Source: JANQOH01 sp965243325 (lineage in GTDB: Bacteria; Pseudomonadota; Alphaproteobacteria; UBA7887). Taken from it: a DNA stretch of 64,000 nt. The stretch is from positions 434,001 to 498,000 of the forward strand of contig CBDEUQ010000003.1 of assembly GCA_965243325.1 (NCBI GenBank), in the 5' to 3' direction. The notes beneath the pieces were generated by a model. That model saw only the letters and a list, made by a program, of their open reading frames with translations, made no database searches and was not told the DNA's origin. Below are positions 15,666-21,915 of this stretch, in pieces (the first letter of the stretch is position 1; every line of letters starts with the position of its first letter). Position numbers and translations under genes: made by a program.

Positions 15666-16691
15666 TCAGGCGCTCTTGGCGGCGGCCCAGCGAATGAACC
15701 CGGGGGAGTGCTGGAGGGTGGGTTCGCGGCGGATGCAGGAGCCGATGAGGGACTGGCCGACTTCACGGCGGAGCCGCTGGGCGTAGGTGACGATCGGGTC
15801 GAAGTTGATGTCGGAAGCGAGCCGATACAGCGCGCCGCACAGCGCCATGAGGGCGCTCGCGTTTTCGGGGATGATCGCGTTGTCCGGGTCGTTGAGGACG
15901 GCCTTGGGGTGCGGCAGCTCGCGCCAGACCTTGAGGAAGGCGCAAAACTCGACGGCGGCGGCTTCGCCGACGGCGCCGCGGTAGAGCGCGCGGTCGATCT
16001 CCGGGTGCAGGTCGGCCTGCTGGTTCACGATGTTCGAGACAAATTCCCAGGTGCGGGGGCAGGCGAACGCGATCTCGGGGGATTGCGGGTCGAATTGGTG
16101 CAGCATTTCCGGGCGCATCTGGATGTAGAAGAGCACTTCCGGAGCGATGCCGTTTGCGGCGGCCCAGGAGCACCAGTCGGGGGCGTGAACGGTGACGTCG
16201 ATGTGGACGAAACGCGAGGCGAGCGGCGTGGGCATCCGGTGGACGACGCCGCGGTCGGAGATGCGGTTGCCGCAGGCGATGATGGAGGCGCCGGCCGGCA
16301 GGGTGTATTCGCCGCACTTGCGATCTCGGACCAACTGGAAAAGTGCGGCCTGAACCATCTGCACGGCGGACGGCAGCTCCTCGAGGTTGACCACGAATTT
16401 GTCGGGGCTCGCGGTGGGCGGCAGAAACTCGGGGGGCGCCCAGCGCGTGCGGTTGTCGGTATCGCGCCAGGGGATGCCGCGGAGGTCGACGGGATCGAGG
16501 AGGAGGGCGCGGACGTCGCAGTAGGTGCGGCCGGTTTCGGCGGTGACTTGCTGGGCGATCTCGCTCTTCGCGCAGCCCGGTGGTCCCCAGACCATTGCGG
16601 GCTGCTTGGCGTCGATGAGGACCTTGAGGGTGGGGGCGAGCTGCGAGGGTCGCAGCGTGTAGTCGGCGGAGATGGGATCGACGAGGGGCAT
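15666..16691 (-). CDS. MoxR/CobS-type AAA+ ATPase
   Basis: 341 residues. Walker A is GPPGCAKS (36-43). The Walker B position reads VVNLEEL (100-106), with Asn where the first acidic residue is usual but Glu kept. Sensor 1 is likely CGNR (N142) and the arginine finger PLASRF (R160). The compact single AAA domain with a C-terminal helical lid is typical of MoxR and CobS. MoxR proteins act with vWA partners to remodel or load metal into targets; the vWA partner is 1.5 kb downstream in the same transcription direction. The ATG at 16691 is preceded by GGAG. It is the first gene of the module. Confidence 0.88.
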   Translation of the reverse strand: MPLVDPISADYTLRPSQLAPTLKVLIDAKQPAMVWGPPGCAKSEIAQQVTAETGRTYCDVRALLLDPVDLRGIPWRDTDNRTRWAPPEFLPPTASPDKFVVNLEELPSAVQMVQAALFQLVRDRKCGEYTLPAGASIIACGNRISDRGVVHRMPTPLASRFVHIDVTVHAPDWCSWAAANGIAPEVLFYIQMRPEMLHQFDPQSPEIAFACPRTWEFVSNIVNQQADLHPEIDRALYRGAVGEAAAVEFCAFLKVWRELPHPKAVLNDPDNAIIPENASALMALCGALYRLASDINFDPIVTYAQRLRREVGQSLIGSCIRREPTLQHSPGFIRWAAAKSA

Positions 16692-16856
16692 CGAGTGGCT
16701 CCGGGGTTTGGAACGTTGCGCTCGAGGCGTGAGATGGCACGCCGCGCCGTGGCTATGGCGGCGCGGCCGGCCTTCGACTAGCGGTTCGCGGGCGTTGGCT
16801 GAGGTGTCTGGCCGTGAGCGGGTTAGGCCGGCGGGAGGCGTGCCGTGCCGGTTTTG

Positions 16857-17216
16857 TCAGCGCGGCGGTGGGGCAGGTGCGCGTGGGTGCGGATCCCGCT
16901 TCTTGGCGTCGGGCAGGAGTGCCTGGCAGGTGTGGTAGCGTTCCCACTCGAAGCCGACGATGGCCTCGCGTTCGCGGCGTGCGATCTCGGTCCATCCGAG
17001 GCGGTCGTGAATGGCCTGCGCATGGCGGGAGGAGGAGCTGATCGGCTTGCCGTCTGTGGGAGAGTGGACGGTGATGCGGAGTGCGGCGTATCCGTGCGCG
17101 AAATGCGCCTCGAAGGGGTAGGTGCGGCCGTTGGTGAAGGTGGCGCGGCCGCGTGCGCTGCACGGGAGGCCGCCGGCCTCGAGAATTTCGTCGACGAAGA
17201 TCTCGGTCAGGTGCAT
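16857..17216 (-). CDS. Protein of unknown function
   Basis: 119 residues. It begins MHLTEIFVDEILEAGGLPCS and contains GRATFTNGRTYPFEAHFAHG, which looks like a small beta-rich fold. The C-terminal 20 residues are proline-rich. No family recognised. It precedes the MoxR gene by 165 bp that hold no gene I can see. Confidence 0.6.
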   Translation of the reverse strand: MHLTEIFVDEILEAGGLPCSARGRATFTNGRTYPFEAHFAHGYAALRITVHSPTDGKPISSSSRHAQAIHDRLGWTEIARREREAIVGFEWERYHTCQALLPDAKKRDPHPRAPAPPPR

Positions 17217-17252
17217 GGGGGTCCTCGCGGGTGCGGGTGCGGGTGCGGGGGA

Positions 17253-18182
17253 TCAGTCGGTGCAGGCGCAGTCGTGGTGGGCGTCGGGGTGGTCGGGAAC
17301 GTCGTCGAAGAGGGTGGTCTGGGCGAGGGCTGCGCGGCGAAGAGCTTCGTAGGTCTCGTCGTCGCGGAAGCGTTTCAGGGCGGAGGAGCGGCGGCCTTCC
17401 GGGTTGGTGCGGTACATGACCGAGCGTTCCTGCTCGATCCACCAGTCGGCGCGCGACGGGTCCTCGCGGATGAGGCGCAGGAGCTTGGGGCGGCTCTTGA
17501 GCATGCAGAGCACGCAGTTGCCCGCGGCCGAGGGAATGGCGAGGTCGAAGGGCTGTGTCTTCCACCACGCGAGGACGTCGCGCTCGGCCACTCGCGCGTC
17601 GTCGAGTGGAAGGATTGCCCAGGCGCCGGTGGTGCTGCCGCAGTCGCGGGTGCGGAGGCGGCGGACGCGGGGTTGTTCGTCGGCCCGGAGGCCGACGACG
17701 GAGTGCCAGCGTGTCCATCCGAGGTGGTGGCGGGCGACGCACTCGATGCGGTCGCGCTTGAGGAAACCTGTGCAGTAGCGGAGCGTCACGTTGGGCACGA
17801 ATCCCTTGCGGGCAATCAGCTCGGCGTAGGGTTCGCCGTTGCGCGATGCGGTGGCGTAGTCGACGAACCGCGTCCGGTGGGGGGACTTCCAATGGTATTC
17901 GACCCAGTGGACGTGGACTCCCCAGGCGGTGGCGCAGCGGTCGACGAAATCGAGGGTGGCGGGGTGCTCCTGGCCGGTGTTGGCGAAGACGACGTGGATG
18001 TTGTCGGGGAGGCGGCCGCCGTGGGCGTCGACGATGTGCTTGAGCATGTAGGCGGACGTGCGGCCGCCGGAGAACGCGATGAGGGAGGGCCCGGGGATCC
18101 GGTAGGGGTTGCGGAGCGGGGTTTCGGGGGCTCTCGGCGGCGGTGGCGGCTGGTCGGGGTGATGGACGACGGGATTGAGCAT
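17253..18182 (-). CDS. PP-loop enzyme, PAPS reductase-like (second copy)
   Basis: 309 residues. The PP-loop is SGGRTSA (38-44), with Arg in place of the Lys of the first copy. VVFANTGQEHPATLDFV (64-80) is the typical second strand of this family. Cysteines at 137 (RYCTGFLKR) and 223/226 (NCVLC) are placed like those of iron-sulfur PAPS-reductase relatives. The two PP-loop proteins in this block share the motif order but little sequence, so they are probably two independent families and not a recent duplication. The substrate is unknown. It contains ASRNGEPYAEL and GLRADEQPRV, both seen in phage-borne relatives. Confidence 0.83.
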   Translation of the reverse strand: MLNPVVHHPDQPPPPPRAPETPLRNPYRIPGPSLIAFSGGRTSAYMLKHIVDAHGGRLPDNIHVVFANTGQEHPATLDFVDRCATAWGVHVHWVEYHWKSPHRTRFVDYATASRNGEPYAELIARKGFVPNVTLRYCTGFLKRDRIECVARHHLGWTRWHSVVGLRADEQPRVRRLRTRDCGSTTGAWAILPLDDARVAERDVLAWWKTQPFDLAIPSAAGNCVLCMLKSRPKLLRLIREDPSRADWWIEQERSVMYRTNPEGRRSSALKRFRDDETYEALRRAALAQTTLFDDVPDHPDAHHDCACTD

Positions 18183-18218
18183 GGAGGCCTCCGGGGGAGG
18201 GTGTGCGTCAGGTGCGCG

Positions 18219-18935
18219 TCAGGTGCCGCCTTCCCGGAAGCGCGGCGGGATCTCGAGAGGCGTGTGATGCGGGTGGACGACGTGGCCTTCGGAGATCGCT
18301 TCGACGAAGGTATCGCCGGCGTGGTCGGCGGAGCGGAATTGCTCGGTCTCGTCGTTGATCGCGGCGAGCATCGCTGCATCGGGATCGGGGGCGAAGAGCC
18401 GGACGACCTTGGTGTTGTAGGCCGCGAAGGTGACCTGGATGGTGTAGGGCCGGACGGTGGGGGAGTCCTTGCCTGCGATCCGGAAGGTGGCGGCCTTGTA
18501 CCAGTTGCTCCAGTCGCGGGCTTCCTGGACGGCGGCGTATTGGATGGCTTCGTCGAGCGGCAGCACGATGTTGTCGTCGACCGTGGAATAGCGGCGGATC
18601 TGCTTCGAGATGGTGCGCCTGGTGTTGCAAAACTCGACGCCGGGGCCGTAGTCGGCTCCGGAGCACCAGTGCCAGGCCCAGGACAGGTGGGTGCGGACGA
18701 GGAAGGAACGGATGTCGTTGGGCATCTCGGCGTAGTTGACTTCGTCGAAGCCGAATTGGGGGCGGGTGGCGGCGTTGTTCTGGGAGGCCTCGAGGACCTG
18801 TTCGGGGGTGTGCTCGCTGTGGGTGATGCTGGTCGGGTGGGCGGCTTCGGTGGTGAGGAGGGCGGAGAGTGCCTCGAGTTCGGAGCGGGGGAGGTCGCCG
18901 AGGATGGTGAGGGTGCAGTATGCGCGGTCGCCCAT
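18219..18935 (-). CDS. Protein of unknown function
   Basis: 238 residues, starting MGDRAYCTLTILGDLPRSEL. Aromatic-rich middle (LSWAWHWCSGADYGPGVEF) and a conserved-looking VRPYTIQVTFAAYNTKVV. No catalytic motif, signal peptide or membrane segment was seen. Its start and the stop of the next gene upstream overlap as TGATG, supporting the start chosen. Confidence 0.62.
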   Translation of the reverse strand: MGDRAYCTLTILGDLPRSELEALSALLTTEAAHPTSITHSEHTPEQVLEASQNNAATRPQFGFDEVNYAEMPNDIRSFLVRTHLSWAWHWCSGADYGPGVEFCNTRRTISKQIRRYSTVDDNIVLPLDEAIQYAAVQEARDWSNWYKAATFRIAGKDSPTVRPYTIQVTFAAYNTKVVRLFAPDPDAAMLAAINDETEQFRSADHAGDTFVEAISEGHVVHPHHTPLEIPPRFREGGT

Positions 18936-19150
18936 CAGGCGTTCCTTTCTTGTCTGGTGGTGAGCTTGGGGGATTTGTGGTGGAACCGGACCGAAGTGAC
19001 CTTGTGGTTCGGGTACCGGTATTCGGCCTGGATGCGTGCCTCGCAGGCGTTGCGGGCGGTGAGGTCGATGATCCTGGCGGCGGGGGTCGGAGCGCTTTTG
19101 GGTAAGGGGTAGCGGCGGTCGCGCGTGATGCGGACCTTGTAGACGTTCAT
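18935..19150 (-). CDS. Small basic protein
   Basis: 71 residues, strongly basic (VYKVRITRDRRYPLPKSAP, then VTSVRFHHKSPKL). The stop overlaps the next gene's ATG by one base, so the two are probably translationally coupled. A nucleic-acid contact is possible from charge alone. No family recognised. Confidence 0.6.
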   Translation of the reverse strand: MNVYKVRITRDRRYPLPKSAPTPAARIIDLTARNACEARIQAEYRYPNHKVTSVRFHHKSPKLTTRQERNA

Positions 19151-19183
19151 GTTCGGGGTGTCCGTGGGGAGGGTCGTGTGGTG

Positions 19184-19456
19184 TCAGGCGGGCGGCGCCG
19201 GGACCTGCAGGAAAGCGCGCGAAACGGTGCGGGAGCGGCGCGCGGCGTCGGCGAGGGCGGCTGTGGCGTCAGGGCCTGTGCCGATTACGATGGCGGCCGG
19301 CGAGGCGGAGCCGAGGAGCAGGACCGCGGTGTGGCCGGGACGCGGGGTGGTGATGCGAACGGTTAGTGCGCCGAGCTTCGGCGCGGCCCAGCCGTAGAGG
19401 CGGATGAGCTGCTGTGTGTGGTGGGCTGAGGGAGCGGGCACGGGGGCGGGCTTCAT
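19184..19456 (-). CDS. Small protein of unknown function
   Basis: 90 residues. The ATG at 19456 overlaps the upstream stop as ATGA, which sets the start against a longer open frame. Contains LIRLYGWAAPKLGALTVRIT and an alanine-rich C-terminal half. No family recognised. Confidence 0.55.
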   Translation of the reverse strand: MKPAPVPAPSAHHTQQLIRLYGWAAPKLGALTVRITTPRPGHTAVLLLGSASPAAIVIGTGPDATAALADAARRSRTVSRAFLQVPAPPA

Positions 19457-19809
19457 CGTGGTGCGTATTCGCGGGGCGGGTCCTGGCGGTGCTCGAGTGA
19501 GTCGAGGTGTGTTCGGGTGTTGGGGTTGAGCGTGGCGGTGAGATCGTCGCCGCTTTCCAGGACCGGGAGGCTTTCGTCGAGGCGGATGTCGGACGTGGGG
19601 ACGAGGCGGCCGGCGGCGACGTCGTGCTTGGTGTAGAGGTGGATGGCGCCGGCGCCGCGCGGGCACCAGTAGGTGTCGCTGGTGCGGTCGGTGGGGTAGG
19701 CGATCGCGCGGTGATGCCGTGCGGTTGCGGTGAGGGTTTCGGCGGGGTGCATGAGGCCTTTTTCCGGGTCGGGCAAGAGGAAGAATCCGGGGTTGAACAG
19801 GGCGTTCAT
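19453..19809 (-). CDS. Protein of unknown function
   Basis: 118 residues, starting MNALFNPGFFLLPDPEKG. Sequence DTYWCPRGAGAIHLYTKHDV suggests a compact fold. It ends four bases into the next gene (ATGA). No family recognised. Confidence 0.55.
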   Translation of the reverse strand: MNALFNPGFFLLPDPEKGLMHPAETLTATARHHRAIAYPTDRTSDTYWCPRGAGAIHLYTKHDVAAGRLVPTSDIRLDESLPVLESGDDLTATLNPNTRTHLDSLEHRQDPPREYAPR

Positions 19810-19873
19810 TATGGCGGATTCCGGCTGTGGATGGGTGTTTTTTTTGAGGCAGGAAGCGGTTTTCGGGGCGCTT

Positions 19874-20134
19874 TCAGGAGTCGGGGCGGGTGGCCGGAGG
19901 CGGGACGTTTTCGGTGATACGGGTGACTTCGGATTGTGAGAGGCGGACGCCGCGGTCGCGGTGGGCGGCGCGCTGGATTCGGAGCCAGGTTGCGGGGTCC
20001 ATGTGGCGGCGCCAGTTCTCGGGGGTGAGGGCGATGATCTTGGCTTCGCGGGGCTTGATTCTGCACGTCCAGCCTTCGCGGGCCGCCGAGTGGATGCGGG
20101 TCAGGATGGCGTGGCGCGGGAGTTCTTCTGGCAT
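19874..20134 (-). CDS. Small protein overlapping the HNH gene
   Basis: 86 residues, starting MPEELPRHAILTRIHSAARE, with WTCRIKPREAKIIALTPENW in the middle. Its start lies 34 bases inside the 3' end of the HNH endonuclease gene in another frame. The ATG follows a short purine-rich stretch (GGGGAAAACCCC). Function unknown. Confidence 0.5.
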   Translation of the reverse strand: MPEELPRHAILTRIHSAAREGWTCRIKPREAKIIALTPENWRRHMDPATWLRIQRAAHRDRGVRLSQSEVTRITENVPPPATRPDS

Positions 20135-20790
20135 GGGGTTTTCCCCGTCGGGTTGGAGGTGCGGCGGCGGATGAGTTCCCGGATCTGGGCAATCCTGGCG
20201 CGTGTGCGGTGGCCGTCGGGGGTGTCGGGAGCGTCGACGCCGACGGTGTGCGAGTTGAGAAAGATGAGGACGGCGCGGGGGACGCACTCGAGGTTGTCGA
20301 GTTCGCAGTTGAGAGGGTCGCCGTCGAGATGCAGGAGGACGTGGCCGTCGGGAATCGTGCGGCCGGCCTTGCGCCAGTTCCAGCGGGACTTGGCGATCCA
20401 GCAGGATTTCTGATACCAGCCGCGGGATGTCTGGCTGGGGTAGGGTGAGGCCTCCGGGATCTTGATCTGGAGTTCCTCGCCGGTCCAGCGTTCGTCGTAC
20501 ATGGGGCGGGTGCGCGCTCCGACGTGGCCGGGGCGGAACCAGCCCTTTTCAGAGCCGGGGGCATGGAGGCCGCGCCGGCCCTTGTTTGCCGGGACGTGTC
20601 CGGGACGAAAGCGGCCGTCGTAAGGTCCGGGTCCGAGGGCGTGGTTTTTGGCGGCCCTTCTGATCTGGTCGATCGTGACAGAGCGGCCCCAGGCCTCGTT
20701 GAACAGGTGCGTGGTCTCGGTCGGAGAGTGAAAGGGGTAGTGGCAGGCCAGCCACTCGACCTGGTCGGGCGAAAAGATGCGCGCGCCCAT
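20101..20790 (-). CDS. HNH endonuclease, phage/homing type
   Basis: 229 residues. The N-terminal region (FSPDQVEWLACHYPFHSPTE) resembles the DNA-reading part of phage HNH proteins. Repeated GRFRPGHVPANKG and GWFRPGHVG, then the core DGHVLLHLDGDPLNCELDNL, are the signature of this HNH subfamily, where the conserved HxDGdp..nc...NLe residues form the nuclease site. Such genes are common free-standing homing endonucleases in phages and elements. Its start overlaps the preceding gene's stop by one base (TGATG). Confidence 0.85.
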   Translation of the reverse strand: MGARIFSPDQVEWLACHYPFHSPTETTHLFNEAWGRSVTIDQIRRAAKNHALGPGPYDGRFRPGHVPANKGRRGLHAPGSEKGWFRPGHVGARTRPMYDERWTGEELQIKIPEASPYPSQTSRGWYQKSCWIAKSRWNWRKAGRTIPDGHVLLHLDGDPLNCELDNLECVPRAVLIFLNSHTVGVDAPDTPDGHRTRARIAQIRELIRRRTSNPTGKTPCQKNSRATPS

Positions 20791-21035
20791 CAGGTATTGT
20801 TGCGCGGGGTACCGGTGATCATGGGCAGCTCGCGGACGTCGACGCCCTGGTCGGCGAGAAACTTGGTTGCGTCGAGCACTGTGCGGGCGTTAGCGGTGAT
20901 GGCGCCGGCAACTTCGACGGTAGTCTTGGATCGCTTGATTTCGGCGTCGAGTGCGTCGCCCTTGAGGCTCTCGTCGCTGAGGCTCTCGAGGCGCAACATC
21001 AGGTGATTGTGAACGTCGCTGAGGCGGTTCTTCAT
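20790..21035 (-). CDS. Small helical phage-type protein
   Basis: 81 residues. MKNRLSDVHNHLMLRLESLS, then ALDAEIKRSKTTVEVAGAIT resembles small phage proteins I have seen beside HNH genes, but the function is unknown. Predicted almost wholly helical. The stop and the HNH start share a base (TGATG), so the pair is coupled. Confidence 0.65.
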   Translation of the reverse strand: MKNRLSDVHNHLMLRLESLSDESLKGDALDAEIKRSKTTVEVAGAITANARTVLDATKFLADQGVDVRELPMITGTPRNNT

Positions 21036-21249
21036 GGGTGGATTTCTCCGGGTGGCTGAGGGGGGCGGCTGGGGATGTCGCGGGTGGTCTTCTGCGCGGG
21101 TCGAATGCGCGTGGCCGTTGATGCAAGAGACGCATGAGCGGGGGCGTGTGGGTTTCGGTGGTGCGCTGGGTGGGGCGCGGGTTAGCGGGTGCCGGGGGCG
21201 GGCGGGGCCGATAGCGTGGGTGAGCGCCGTAGCGCCGGAATCGGGGTGC

Positions 21250-21684
21250 TCAGAGGGAGTCGGCCGCAGCCTCCGCCTCGCCGCGCAGAAGGGCCGCGAG
21301 GTGCGCGCCGCGGAGGGTACGCCCGTATACGAGCGGTTTCGTGCGTTGAACGGTGGCGAGGCCCGCTTCCGCGAAGCGGGATAAAACTAGCGCTGGTGCG
21401 ATCCCGGCGCCGTCGAGGTCGTAGCGGACCGACGGGCGGACGTGGCCGTTGTCGAGGGCGAGCAAGAGAGCCTGTTGGTCGTCGTTGGGTACCCAGCCGT
21501 GCATGGTGGCGGCGACGAGCCCGAGCGGTGTCGGGTTGGCTAGCTTGTCGATCAGGCTGTGGCGTTGCAGCGCTGCCTTTGTTTGCGGCCACATTTTGCC
21601 GACCGACCGCTCGAGGCCGGCGCGTGCGCGCAAGCCTCTTAGCTGCGGAGGGGTCAAGGACGGTGCGCCCGGTAGCGCGTTCAT
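21250..21684 (-). CDS. Protein of unknown function
   Basis: 144 residues. Contains LTPPQLRGLRARAGLERSVG and PSVRYDLDGAGIAP. The ATG overlaps the stop of the 56-residue gene as ATGA. No family recognised. The 214 bp after it (21036-21249) hold no gene I can support. Confidence 0.55.
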   Translation of the reverse strand: MNALPGAPSLTPPQLRGLRARAGLERSVGKMWPQTKAALQRHSLIDKLANPTPLGLVAATMHGWVPNDDQQALLLALDNGHVRPSVRYDLDGAGIAPALVLSRFAEAGLATVQRTKPLVYGRTLRGAHLAALLRGEAEAAADSL

Positions 21685-21851
21685 GGTGTGGGCACCTCGT
21701 CGGCGAAGCGGCCGTCGGCGTAGAGCATCCAGGGGCCGTCGAAGTCGGAGTACTCGACGGGTTGACCGCGAAGGTAGGCGTCGTCTGCGTCCATCGCGGA
21801 CTCGGTCGTGACGAGGTGCCCGTCGGCGTCGCGCCAGCGGTATTGGCGCAT
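21681..21851 (-). CDS. 56-residue acidic protein
   Basis: Reads MRQYRWRDADGHLVTTESAM and ends DGRFADEVPTP. Start and stop contexts match neighbours, with an ATGA overlap to the next gene and a GGAGG-type site before the ATG. The many tryptophan, tyrosine and aspartate residues argue against a chance frame. Function unknown. Confidence 0.5.
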   Translation of the reverse strand: MRQYRWRDADGHLVTTESAMDADDAYLRGQPVEYSDFDGPWMLYADGRFADEVPTP

Positions 21852-21915
21852 GGGGGCCTCCTTTCGGGGGAGCGGCGGGTGGCGGGAAGGGAGGGGCCGG
21901 GTTCTGGGCGGCCTG

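Noticed and set aside
12790..16691. Cobaltochelatase CobS/CobT for B12 synthesis
   Set aside because: No other cobalamin genes, and the associated DUF3150-like and small genes match the phage/element module instead.
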